Below, piece by piece: positions 7,245-13,986 of a DNA stretch of 23,640 nt. Below the pieces are notes generated by a model, which searched no databases, was not told the origin of the DNA, and worked only from the letters and a program-made list of their open reading frames with translations. The DNA is from Bacilli bacterium (GTDB taxonomy: Bacteria; Bacillota_I; Bacilli_A; RFN20; CAG-288). Location: NCBI GenBank assembly GCA_022774485.1, contig JALFLX010000035.1:1-23640 (forward strand), in the 5' to 3' direction. A program made the position numbers and the translations under genes. Each line of letters starts with the position of its first letter. Position 1 is the first letter of the stretch.

Positions 7245-7672
7245 TCTTTCACCTCACTTTCGACAGGGATTTCTTCTTCTTTCACTTGCGGCAAGAACAC
7301 ATTGACGACACCAGCAATGAAAGAGAGAAGGAAGAAGATTGTCGTGATGATGAACTGGGCGGAGAAGTGATCGAGATCGATACCGACTAAGACGACAGAG
7401 ACATAGTAGTAAACTGCGTAGATGTAGAAGAGGAGTGCGAGGAAGATCGAAGAGGCGACGACATAGCTGGCGATGGTGTATTTCTTGAAGAACACGAGAG
7501 CGCCAGAGGCGATAGCTCCTAAAAGGAGAATCGCAAACGAGACGTAATTCATCTCGTCTGTCCCAAAGAAGCACGCGATGTAGACAATCGCAGTGATCAG
7601 GGAGGCAAGAATCAGTCCTAGTGTGACATAGAAACCGACTGCTTTGCCTTTTTTCAAATCAGCTAATTTCAT
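7241..7672 (-). CDS. Four-helix integral membrane protein upstream of GH3 gene
   Basis: 143 residues, no family recognised. Four hydrophobic segments are clear at about 13-36, 42-62, 66-93 and 107-128, with an acidic C-terminal tail (KEEEIPVESEVKE). A very good AAGGAGG site lies 4 nt before the ATG. The stop overlaps the GH3 start by 4 nt (ATGA), so the two proteins are made together; it may help insert, retain or stabilise the GH3 enzyme at the membrane (inference from coupling only). The 69-nt gap to uxuA holds a small hairpin but no clear promoter or terminator. Confidence 0.8.
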   Translation of the reverse strand: MKLADLKKGKAVGFYVTLGLILASLITAIVYIACFFGTDEMNYVSFAILLLGAIASGALVFFKKYTIASYVVASSIFLALLFYIYAVYYYVSVVLVGIDLDHFSAQFIITTIFFLLSFIAGVVNVFLPQVKEEEIPVESEVKE

Positions 7673-7689
7673 TTTTCCTCCTTATGAAC

Positions 7690-7708
7690 AACTTTGTCTT
7701 TCAAAGTT
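7690..7708. repeat. Short inverted repeat between uxuA and membrane-protein gene
   Basis: AACTTTG (7690-7696) and CAAAGTT (7702-7708) form a 7-bp stem with a 5-nt loop. No T-run follows on the minus strand, so it is not a good terminator. It ends about 10 nt before the AAGGAGG site of the membrane-protein gene and could be an mRNA processing or protein-binding element. Confidence 0.4.
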
Positions 7709-7741
7709 ATTTCCTTGTTTTTGTTGCTTTGTTTTGGCGAA

Positions 7742-8791
7742 TTACAGCAAATCTTTCACCTTTTCAAATGCTTCGAATAGACCGTTGATGTAGGTAGCTC
7801 CAAGCGCTCTATCGTATAAACCATAGCCCGGCTTTCCGTTTTCACCGAAGATATTTCTTCCGTGATCAGGTCTCACATAGCCGTCAAATCCGTTTTTCAC
7901 TAAAGCTTTAACGATTTCAGCCATGTCTAGGCTTCCATCTTTGGTGCAGTGTCCCACTTCGCAGAAAGAGTCGTGATCACCATCCCACTTCACATTGCGG
8001 AGGTGGACGAAGTGAACTCTTTTTTGAGCGGTGTACTTCGCTGCCATTTTGACAAGGTCATTGTGTCTTCCGGCTCCAAAAGACCCTGTGCATAATGTCA
8101 GACCATTTCTAGTGGAAGGAACTGCGTTAAAGAGCCTGTCGAGATTCTCCTCGTTAGAGATGATGCGAGGGAGAGAGAAGATATCCCACGGCGGATCATC
8201 AGGGTGGATTGCCATGTTGATATCTACTTCTTCACATACAGGGATGATTCTATTCAAGAAATAGACAAGATTGTTGAACAGATCATCGTGAGTCATGTTC
8301 TGATACTGACTCATCAAACTCTGGAGCTCTTCGGAAGAATAAGATTCATCCCAACCGGGAAGATGCAGATTCTTCGGATCTACTTTGAGGAAGTCTTCGT
8401 AAGAGTAAGCGAGTGAATCACTGCCGTCTGGATTGACATGATGCATCGTGGTGCGCAGCCAATCGAAAACTGGCATGAAGTTATAGCAGACACACTTGAC
8501 TCCATGCTTTGCACACTTTCTGATGTTTTCAATGTAGTTGTCGATCAAATGATCTCTGTCTTCTAATCCTAATTTGATGTGCTCGTGAACCGGAATCGAT
8601 TCGATGACTTCCATCTCTAATCCATTCTTGTTCGCTTCTTCTTTGAGAAGATCAAGCGTTTCATCCTTCCAGATTTCGCCGACTGGAACATCGTAACATG
8701 CGGTGACAACACCGCTCATATTCGGAATTTGCCGAATAAAAGATAACGGGATGTTGTCGTCAGGTCCGTACCAACGAAAAGTTAATTTCAT
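7742..8791 (-). CDS. uxuA: Mannonate dehydratase
   Basis: 349 residues from the ATG at 8791, which has an AGGGGA site 6 nt upstream and begins MKLTFRWYGP, the family's usual N-terminus. The frame is open to 8872, but that extension lies over the promoter and is not coding. The enzyme dehydrates D-mannonate to 2-keto-3-deoxygluconate in glucuronate breakdown, using Mn(II). Metal ligands by comparison with Streptococcus suis UxuA are His196 (AIHPDDPP), Cys234 (LCTGSFG), His263 (FVHLRNV) and Asp309 (RPDHGR); all are present. The partner genes uxaC, uxuB, kdgK and kdgA are not in the window. The gene lies 69 nt before the GH3 operon on the same strand, so it may be its first gene, tying uronate use to the surface hydrolase (inference). 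Confidence 0.95.
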   Translation of the reverse strand: MKLTFRWYGPDDNIPLSFIRQIPNMSGVVTACYDVPVGEIWKDETLDLLKEEANKNGLEMEVIESIPVHEHIKLGLEDRDHLIDNYIENIRKCAKHGVKCVCYNFMPVFDWLRTTMHHVNPDGSDSLAYSYEDFLKVDPKNLHLPGWDESYSSEELQSLMSQYQNMTHDDLFNNLVYFLNRIIPVCEEVDINMAIHPDDPPWDIFSLPRIISNEENLDRLFNAVPSTRNGLTLCTGSFGAGRHNDLVKMAAKYTAQKRVHFVHLRNVKWDGDHDSFCEVGHCTKDGSLDMAEIVKALVKNGFDGYVRPDHGRNIFGENGKPGYGLYDRALGATYINGLFEAFEKVKDLL

Positions 8792-8810
8792 CTTTTTCCC
8801 CTGCCTTATC

Positions 8811-8826
8811 CGATAACATTCTATCG
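8811..8826. promoter_or_regulatory. Candidate operator at the uxuA promoter
   Basis: CGATA (8811-8815) and TATCG (8822-8826) form an inverted repeat that covers the -10 hexamer and the predicted transcription start of uxuA. That is where a repressor would act. Uronate genes are often controlled by GntR- or LacI-family repressors (UxuR/ExuR types), but no regulator gene is in view, so the assignment is tentative. Confidence 0.4.
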
Positions 8827-8846
8827 ATTGATTTATAACAAAACAA
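8818..8846 (-). promoter_or_regulatory. uxuA promoter
   Basis: Minus-strand -35 TTGTTT (8846-8841), a 17-nt spacer and -10 TAGAAT (8823-8818). Predicted start is near 8811, giving a leader of about 20 nt that carries the AGGGGA ribosome binding site. Confidence 0.65.
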
Positions 8847-9147
8847 GCCAAAAAAGCATTAAAACATTGCAAAATTAACTATCATTTTTATGGCGGGAAA
8901 AATATCAATAAATTTGCCATGTTTTGATTTTTTTCTTTTGGATAAATATTACGTGAAATAACATATTTCTTTCTTAGAAAGTAGAATGTAATAGCTTCCA
9001 TTTACTTTTCTAAATGCGCTAAATTTATGCGCAACATACATATAATAAAATGAGAAATATAACTATACAACATTTTACCACGTGATTTGTTGTTTATCAT
9101 TTTTGAACAAATAGAACTTTTTTGATGCTATTTTTTAAGAAAAGGCA
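8847..9147. other. AT-rich intergenic region upstream of uxuA
   Basis: About 300 bases with no supportable gene. It holds several dyads: ATGGC/GCCAT (about 8890-8920), an imperfect TTAGAAAGTA/TTACTTTTCTAA pair (about 8976-9012), and TGCGC/GCGCA around a 9-nt AT core (9015-9033). A TATAATAAAATG string at about 9041 could be a plus-strand -10, but the following frame is only 11 codons with no ribosome binding site. Regulatory sequence for uxuA is the simplest reading. Confidence 0.5.
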
Positions 9148-9178
9148 TAAGAAAAGCGCAGCTTTTTAGGCTGCGCTA
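9148..9178 (-). terminator. Terminator after upp
   Basis: On the minus strand AGCGCAGC (9177-9170) pairs with GCTGCGCT (9162-9155) around a 7-nt loop, followed by TTTCTTATG. It lies 8 nt past the upp stop. Confidence 0.85.
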
Positions 9179-9185
9179 TTGTTGT

Positions 9186-9836
9186 TTAGTCGATTGTAGT
9201 TCCGAAGATACGATCTCCAGCATCACCTAATCCAGGGCAGATATAAGCGTTTTCGTTGAGCTGACGATCGAGAGCTCCGACAGTGAGCGGGATGTCAGGA
9301 TAGGCCTCGCAGAACGCTTTCACTCCTTCGGGGGCGGCGATGATGCAAACGAAGTGAAGGTGCTTGGCACCGTGCTGCTTTAAAAGCTTAACAGCATCGA
9401 TTGCAGAGCCACCGGTTGCTAACATCGGATCGAGGACATAAATCTGTTTCTCTTCCAAGTTGTTAGGGAGTTTGCAGTAATACTCGTGGGGTTCGTGGGT
9501 AACTTCATCGCGGTAGAGGCCGATGTGACCGACTCTCGCGGTAGGGACTAAGGCAGTGAAGCCATCGACCATACCCATACCCGCTCTTAAGATCGGAACG
9601 AAGCAGAGCTTCTTTCCTTCGACGACAGGCTGCTTGGTCTCTTCAATAGGTGTTTTGATGAGAACTTCTTTCGTCTCGACGTCTTTGAGGGCTTCATAGC
9701 CTTCCATCATGGCGATTTCTTTGACAACTTGTCTGAATTCGCTGGTTGGTGTCTTCTCGTCTCGCAAGATTGAAATCTTGTGTTTTAAGAGAGGGTGATT
9801 GAGAAGAGTGACATTCGGATAGTCTTTGATTTCCAT
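9186..9836 (-). CDS. upp: Uracil phosphoribosyltransferase
   Basis: Converts uracil and PRPP to UMP in pyrimidine salvage. The PRPP-binding motif LDPMLATGGS lies at 135-144, the uracil-binding stretch YICPGLGDAGDR at 198-209, and PILRAGMGMV at 81-90; all are intact. Start choice: an ATG at 9851 would have almost no leader beyond the promoter, whereas the ATG at 9836 has a TGGAG site 9 nt before it, sits about 22 nt from the predicted transcription start, and gives 216 residues, close to the usual 208-210. I prefer 9836. The gene has its own -10 and lies 65 nt after the kinase-like gene; readthrough from that gene is possible. The stop is TAA and a good terminator follows. Confidence 0.95.
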   Translation of the reverse strand: MEIKDYPNVTLLNHPLLKHKISILRDEKTPTSEFRQVVKEIAMMEGYEALKDVETKEVLIKTPIEETKQPVVEGKKLCFVPILRAGMGMVDGFTALVPTARVGHIGLYRDEVTHEPHEYYCKLPNNLEEKQIYVLDPMLATGGSAIDAVKLLKQHGAKHLHFVCIIAAPEGVKAFCEAYPDIPLTVGALDRQLNENAYICPGLGDAGDRIFGTTID

Positions 9837-9864
9837 ATTCGTGTTCTCCATTTCTCAAAACTCC

Positions 9865-9870
9865 ATTATA
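9865..9870 (-). promoter_or_regulatory. -10 hexamer upstream of upp
   Basis: A perfect minus-strand TATAAT. The -35 seventeen nt further up is poor (TTTATG, 9893-9888). Predicted transcription start is near 9858. Confidence 0.5.
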
Positions 9871-9901
9871 CAGGGGAAAATTCTTTTCATAAAGAAATAA
9901 T

Positions 9902-10432
9902 TTATGAAATCGGTTTTTCTTTGGTCCAGTAGCCTTTGCCCCAGGTTTCAAAATCCCACTCGGGGTGATACTGATTGCACTCGTAATCGATGTAATAGAT
10001 TCTATCTTCCTCTTTTTTTACGATAAAATTGGTCGGGTAGTAGTCGATGTTAAGACCTGCACGATAAAGAGTTGGGAGCCAAGATTCTAGCTGTCCGATG
10101 TATTTTGAAACATCTTCTCCTTTTTCAAGAAGAGAGGAAATTGTCTCTCCATCGATGTATTCTTTGATGATAATCTCTTTTTCAAAATCAATTTCAATCA
10201 GCTTCGGAAGTAAAATCGGGAGTTTTACTAACCTTTGATAATCGTTTTGTTCCGCTTCGATTTTGTTTCCAAAGGAATAGTAAGAGCAAGGCTCGTGATG
10301 GATTTGTTTCAATGTGTAATATTTTCCATCCAAAAGGGCTAAGAAGGAATAGCCTCCTTTTCCTTTGCCGATTGCTTTTACAATCTGGTATCTTTTGGAA
10401 TTGACTTCTATGATTTCACCGATTTGATACAT
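9902..10432 (-). CDS. Small protein-kinase-fold protein (YrzF-like)
   Basis: 176 residues, a minimal kinase-like fold. Seen in order: a glycine-rich loop GKGKGGYSF (22-30), an ATP-binding-type lysine in YYTLKQI (Lys42), an acidic helix IEAEQNDYQRL (Glu59 or Glu61), a hinge-type EYIDGETISSLL (91-102), a catalytic-loop-like NIDYYPTNF with Asp130 and Asn135 (D-x4-N spacing kept), and YYIDYE with Asp149 in the DFG place. Bacillus has similar short proteins of unclear function (YrzF, YbdM type). The substrate is unknown. It is shorter than Ser/Thr kinases and lacks an activation segment and C-lobe helices, so it might phosphorylate a small molecule or tRNA-linked partner, or be inactive. The start is supported by a promoter whose -10 lies exactly 6 nt upstream; there is no Shine-Dalgarno site. 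Confidence 0.75.
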   Translation of the reverse strand: MYQIGEIIEVNSKRYQIVKAIGKGKGGYSFLALLDGKYYTLKQIHHEPCSYYSFGNKIEAEQNDYQRLVKLPILLPKLIEIDFEKEIIIKEYIDGETISSLLEKGEDVSKYIGQLESWLPTLYRAGLNIDYYPTNFIVKKEEDRIYYIDYECNQYHPEWDFETWGKGYWTKEKPIS

Positions 10433-10438
10433 GTCATT

Positions 10439-10468
10439 ATTATCATATCAAAGAAATTGAGTTGTCAT
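10439..10468 (-). promoter_or_regulatory. Promoter of the kinase-like gene, -10 next to the start codon
   Basis: Minus-strand -35 ATGACA (10468-10463), an 18-nt spacer and -10 GATAAT (10444-10439). Only 6 nt separate the -10 from the ATG at 10432, so transcription should begin at or within a base of the start codon (leaderless mRNA). Confidence 0.6.
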
Positions 10469-10502
10469 TGCACTCTCTTTTGTAACCTTAACCATTTTCA
10501 GG

Positions 10503-10531
10503 GTGACAGGGGAAAGAGAAAGACTTAAAAT
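10503..10531 (+). promoter_or_regulatory. Promoter of the RluA-type gene, -10 next to the start codon
   Basis: -35 GTGACA (10503-10508), a 17-nt spacer and -10 TAAAAT (10526-10531). Six nt (AGGGGC) separate it from the ATG at 10538. The AGGGG resembles a ribosome binding site but is too close to the ATG and probably upstream of the transcript start. It is divergent from the kinase-gene promoter. Confidence 0.65.
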
Positions 10532-10537
10532 AGGGGC

Positions 10538-11197
10538 ATGAAAAAGCAAAACACTCCTTTCAGGATCATATACGAAGATAAGGAAATCATCGCCGTATAT
10601 AAGCGAAGCGGTTTGCTATCAATCGCGAAAGAGCCTGGAGATTACAACAATCTTTACCATCAAGTGAGAGAATACATCAATCACAAGAATGAGAAGATTT
10701 TTGTTGTCCATCGCTTAGACCGTGACACTTCCGGGATTCTCGTGTTCGCGAAGAACATCCGAATGAAGGAAATACTTCAAAAAGAGTTTGAAGAGCGGAA
10801 AGTGAGACGCATCTATGAAGCCCTTATCCAAGAGCACATTCCATTAGGGACCAAAAAAAGAGTCGTACAGTACCTTAAACGGAACCTGAAGTCGAATGTG
10901 ACTTATGTCTCAACGAAGAAAGAGGGCGCTAAAGAAGCAATCACGAATTTAACCGCAGTCTCTTATCGTGGAAATCAGACGGTGTTGAAGATTGAAATCG
11001 AAACAGGAAGACAAAATCAAATCCGTCTCGCGCTTTTGAGTCTTCATTACACCTTGATTGGAGATAAGAAATATCAGGAAGGGCAAAAAGGAAGAATGAT
11101 GTTGAACGCTTATCAGCTCATTTTTTCTGAAAACTGTCCGATCAAAAAGAAAGAATTCAGCACTGCTCCTCTTTGGTTAACTGAGACAAATGTTTAG
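10538..11197 (+). CDS. RluA-family pseudouridine synthase
   Basis: 219 residues, catalytic domain only, with no S4 domain. The family start IIYEDKEIIAVYKRSGLLS (10-28) is the usual YEDxxIxVxxKPxGLL with Lys-Arg in place of Lys-Pro. The catalytic motif HRLDRDTSGILVFAK (58-72) has the nucleophile Asp61, and ETGRQNQIR stands for the usual tGRtHQIR with Asn in place of His. It isomerises uridine to pseudouridine in rRNA or tRNA; which site cannot be told. The start is fixed by homology at residue 10 and by the promoter ending 6 nt upstream. The stop is TAG. A separate promoter for the next gene begins just 6 nt after this stop, and no terminator lies between them. Confidence 0.88.
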   Translation: MKKQNTPFRIIYEDKEIIAVYKRSGLLSIAKEPGDYNNLYHQVREYINHKNEKIFVVHRLDRDTSGILVFAKNIRMKEILQKEFEERKVRRIYEALIQEHIPLGTKKRVVQYLKRNLKSNVTYVSTKKEGAKEAITNLTAVSYRGNQTVLKIEIETGRQNQIRLALLSLHYTLIGDKKYQEGQKGRMMLNAYQLIFSENCPIKKKEFSTAPLWLTETNV

Positions 11198-11202
11198 AAA
11201 AT

Positions 11203-11231
11203 TTGACACCATTCTCAAAGGGTGAGAAAAT
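11203..11231 (+). promoter_or_regulatory. Promoter of the GT4 gene
   Basis: -35 TTGACA (11203-11208), a 17-nt spacer, an extended TG at 11223-11224 and -10 GAAAAT (11226-11231). Predicted start is near 11238. The short leader holds an AGGTGG ribosome binding site about 5 nt before the ATG, unlike the adjacent leaderless genes. Confidence 0.7.
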
Positions 11232-11249
11232 AGGGTAACAGGTGGAAAC

Positions 11250-12584
11250 ATGGTAATTACAATTGTCATTGACTCCTTTGGAGACAAAAATAATGGAACT
11301 ACAGTCACCGCCATGCGCATGGCAGAGCTGATGGTCAATAAAGGGAATGAGGTGAGAATTATCGCTTATGTCCCGAAAAACGCAGATTTTGAGAGTTTGA
11401 AGATATTTAAAATCTTAGAGTGCGATAGAGTAATAATTCCTGTCTTTGATTTCCTCATCACAGGAAATGGATACACCTTTGCTGATTGTGATGAAAAGAA
11501 AATTGCAGAATTTATCAAGGGCTCTGATGTGGTTCACATCATGGTTCCTTTCGCATTGGAAGCGAAGGTGAGAAGAGTCGCTAAGATTATGTCGATTCCA
11601 GTCACAAGCGCCTATCATCTTCAGCCGGACACCATCTCTTACAACATCCATCTCGGACATATTCAGATTGTCAATTCCTTCATCTATTATTTGTTAAACC
11701 ACTTTGCATATCTTTACACGAGAACAATTCACACTCCTAGTGAGACCATGAGAGACCTTATGATTGCACATGGATATCACGGAGATATCCACGCCATCTC
11801 AAATGGTGTCTCCCCGTATTTCATCCCGATGGATGTGAAGAAGCCGGAGGAGTTCAAAGACAAATTTGTCATCTTGATGATCGGCCGTCTCTCCGGAGAG
11901 AAGAGACAAGATCTCATCATCAAAGCGATCGGGCACAGCAAGTACAATGAAAAGATTCAATTGATTTTATGCGGACAAGGCCCCAAGAGAAAACACTATG
12001 AAAAGATGTCCAAACGCTATCTTGCAAATCCGGCCATCTTCAAGTTCTGTAGCCAAAAAGAGTTAAGGAATGTTATCAACTACACTGATTTGTATATTCA
12101 CGCCTCAGATATCGAGAGTGAAGCGATCGCCTGTGTTGAAGCTTTCTCTTGTGGAAAGGTTCCAATTATCTCTGACTCGAAATACAGCGCGACCAATCAC
12201 TTCGCTTTGGATGAGAAGTGTCTCTTCCGCAAAGGAAAACCATTGGATCTCAGAGATAAAATCGAATATTTCATCGAACATCCCGAAGAGAAAGAAGCTC
12301 TCTCTAAACGCTATATCGAATACAGCAAGACTTTTGAAATTGGCTCAAAAGTGGATCAGCTCTTAGATATGATGCGGTTAGAGATCGAGCGTGATCAAGA
12401 AGATCACAGATTGAATCGAACCTATTATTCCACTGCGGCAGAACGTTATCATTTAAGGCGTACAGCAAAGAAAATTGGCTTAGAAAACCCATATATTGTC
12501 AAGAAAGATGTCTTCCATGATAAAACCTTGAAACATCAGTTTGACAATAAAGAAGAAAAGAAGTTATATCGTGATAAGAAATAA
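11250..12584 (+). CDS. GT4-family glycosyltransferase, probably glycolipid-forming
   Basis: 444 residues. The GT-B fold is visible: an N-terminal half starting IVIDSFGDKNNGTTVTAMRM with SAYHLQPDTISYNI (120-133); then ISNGVSPYF, IGRLSGEKRQDLIIKAI (211-227), LILCGQGP, and an E-x7-E motif at Glu289 and Glu297 in IESEAIACVEAFSCGKVPII. This pattern fits retaining GT4 enzymes, including the diacylglycerol glucosyltransferases of Acholeplasma and relatives that make membrane glucolipids; that substrate is inferred. Beyond the usual end (about 375) there is a charged 70-residue tail rich in Lys, Arg, His and Tyr, which could bind acidic lipid headgroups. It has its own promoter and is followed by a terminator shared with the convergent mutM-coaE gene. 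Confidence 0.88.
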   Translation: MVITIVIDSFGDKNNGTTVTAMRMAELMVNKGNEVRIIAYVPKNADFESLKIFKILECDRVIIPVFDFLITGNGYTFADCDEKKIAEFIKGSDVVHIMVPFALEAKVRRVAKIMSIPVTSAYHLQPDTISYNIHLGHIQIVNSFIYYLLNHFAYLYTRTIHTPSETMRDLMIAHGYHGDIHAISNGVSPYFIPMDVKKPEEFKDKFVILMIGRLSGEKRQDLIIKAIGHSKYNEKIQLILCGQGPKRKHYEKMSKRYLANPAIFKFCSQKELRNVINYTDLYIHASDIESEAIACVEAFSCGKVPIISDSKYSATNHFALDEKCLFRKGKPLDLRDKIEYFIEHPEEKEALSKRYIEYSKTFEIGSKVDQLLDMMRLEIERDQEDHRLNRTYYSTAAERYHLRRTAKKIGLENPYIVKKDVFHDKTLKHQFDNKEEKKLYRDKK

Positions 12585-12585
12585 G

Positions 12586-12622
12586 AAAAGTCCTTTCTTC
12601 CAAGCGGAGGAAAGGACTTTTT
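12586..12622. terminator. Bidirectional terminator between GT4 gene and mutM-coaE
   Basis: AAAAGTCCTTTC (12586-12597) pairs with GAAAGGACTTTTT (12610-12622), with further pairing toward a small loop. T-runs follow on both strands, so it serves both convergent genes. Confidence 0.9.
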
Positions 12623-12623
12623 C

Positions 12624-13985
12624 TTACAATTTTTCAATCAGCTTCTTCACGTTCTCTTTCAGCTCTTCTTTTGTTCCATCTGTCTTGAGGATGTAATCTA
12701 ATTCCTCACGATGTTGATCATAGGAGTTTAGCTTGTTGAAGGAAGCTCTATCTGGATCTTCACCTCGCATGAGAAGATGTTCTTTTTGCTTTGTTGTCTC
12801 GACTCCGACAAGATAAGTGAAAAGTTTTTCCATCGATGCGTCAAAAACTAGAGGGATTTCAAACACTTTCTTCTTCCCGTTGTTTTTCAGGAAGAAAGCG
12901 AACATTCTCTCTTTCAATTCCCGGTAGAGAAACGCTTCGTATTGTCTTCGAAATCTCTTATCCGTATGAAGCAATTTTGAAATCTTTTTCTTGTTGAGAT
13001 AAGGAGTGAACAAGAACGGGAAGTTCGCTTTGATTTTCGCTTTGAATTCCTTTTCCTTATACATCCTATGAATCTCATCATCTGCACTGAAGGCGATGAA
13101 GCCTTCTTCTTGGAAATAAGAGGTGGCTAAGCTTTTTCCAGAAGCGATTTTTCCGGTGATGCAGACGCTGATTCCGACATTTTGGCAGTGTGGGCAGTAG
13201 CTTGTTCCTCTTCCGGAGAGCTGTTTCTTTTCAATGTGATAACGATGACATTTTGGACAAAGTTGACCTTGTTTTCCGTAGACTTTTAGAAAGTCTTGAT
13301 AAGATCCTTCTATCGTTTTGCTCGCCTGATAACTTCTCACAGTGCTGCCGTTATGTTCGATTGCAAGGGACAAAATCTCTTTCGCGTTGTCAATGATTCG
13401 TTTCACATCATCGATTTTGAGCAAATTACCTTTTTGGAATGGAGAAATTCCACTTTTGAAGAGAATTTCATCCGCGTAGATATTTCCGACTCCAGAGAGG
13501 ATGGTCTGATCTAAAAGAAGCTCTTTGATCGGCTTCTTTGAGGAGTGGATTTTCTTGTAGATCTCTTTGATATCTTCTACATCAAAAGGTTCCGGTCCAA
13601 GATTAGAAAGAGGTCCTTCTTCTCCTTGGCTAAGGAGTTGAACTCTTCCGAATTTACGGACATCGATAAAATAGAGTCTCTTCTCTGTCTCTTTGAATGA
13701 AAATTCGACAGTGACATGACGATAATCTTCTTTTTTTTCTAACTTCGGAAGAAAGAAAAGCTTTCCTTCCATCCTCAGATGAATGAGGAGTCTTGAACCA
13801 TCATCCAAACAGAAAATGAGGTATTTTCCTCTCCGTTCCACATCATCGATTTTTCTTCCGGTGATGGAATCAGAGCCTTTTGAAAAAGAAGGCTGATAAA
13901 AGCAGGTGACTGTTTCAAAAGTGAGACCTGTCACTTGCTTGGATAGTTCTTTTCTGACTGTTTCTACTTCAGGAAGCTCTGGCAT
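12624..13985 (-). CDS. mutM-coaE: Fused formamidopyrimidine-DNA glycosylase and dephospho-CoA kinase
   Basis: One uninterrupted 453-codon frame holds two enzymes. Residues 1-268 are MutM/Fpg, which removes oxidised purines: the PELPEVETV N-terminus with catalytic Pro2 and Glu3, Lys54 in RRGKYLIF, the helix-two-turn-helix GVGNIYADE (165-173), and a zinc finger with Cys243, Cys246, Cys264 and Cys267 around GRGTSYCPHCQ. From 272, CoaE begins: Walker A GKIASGKS (278-285), SADDEIH (300-306), a VFEIPLVFD segment (375-382), and a C-terminal DYILKTDGTKEEL. CoaE phosphorylates dephospho-CoA, the last step of CoA synthesis. The CoaE part (about 182 residues) is slightly short; its lid region has HLLMRGEDPDRASFNKL, and the usual Arg of Q-x-x-R seems to be Lys401. 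polA-mutM-coaE is a conserved gene order in Bacilli, so the fusion joins neighbours. The ATG follows the polA stop after 1 nt. Confidence 0.93.
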   Translation of the reverse strand: MPELPEVETVRKELSKQVTGLTFETVTCFYQPSFSKGSDSITGRKIDDVERRGKYLIFCLDDGSRLLIHLRMEGKLFFLPKLEKKEDYRHVTVEFSFKETEKRLYFIDVRKFGRVQLLSQGEEGPLSNLGPEPFDVEDIKEIYKKIHSSKKPIKELLLDQTILSGVGNIYADEILFKSGISPFQKGNLLKIDDVKRIIDNAKEILSLAIEHNGSTVRSYQASKTIEGSYQDFLKVYGKQGQLCPKCHRYHIEKKQLSGRGTSYCPHCQNVGISVCITGKIASGKSLATSYFQEEGFIAFSADDEIHRMYKEKEFKAKIKANFPFLFTPYLNKKKISKLLHTDKRFRRQYEAFLYRELKERMFAFFLKNNGKKKVFEIPLVFDASMEKLFTYLVGVETTKQKEHLLMRGEDPDRASFNKLNSYDQHREELDYILKTDGTKEELKENVKKLIEKL

Positions 13986-13986
13986 A

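Noticed and set aside
8792..8872. 27-residue N-terminal extension of UxuA
   Set aside because: It covers the promoter and operator, lacks a ribosome binding site, and the family starts at MKLTFRWYGP.
9050..9085. Short plus-strand peptide gene behind a TATAAT-like string
   Set aside because: Eleven codons, no ribosome binding site and no recognisable product.
9837..9851. Upp start at the first ATG (9851)
   Set aside because: It would lie within about 7 nt of the predicted transcript start, while the ATG at 9836 has a well-placed ribosome binding site; the choice is not certain.
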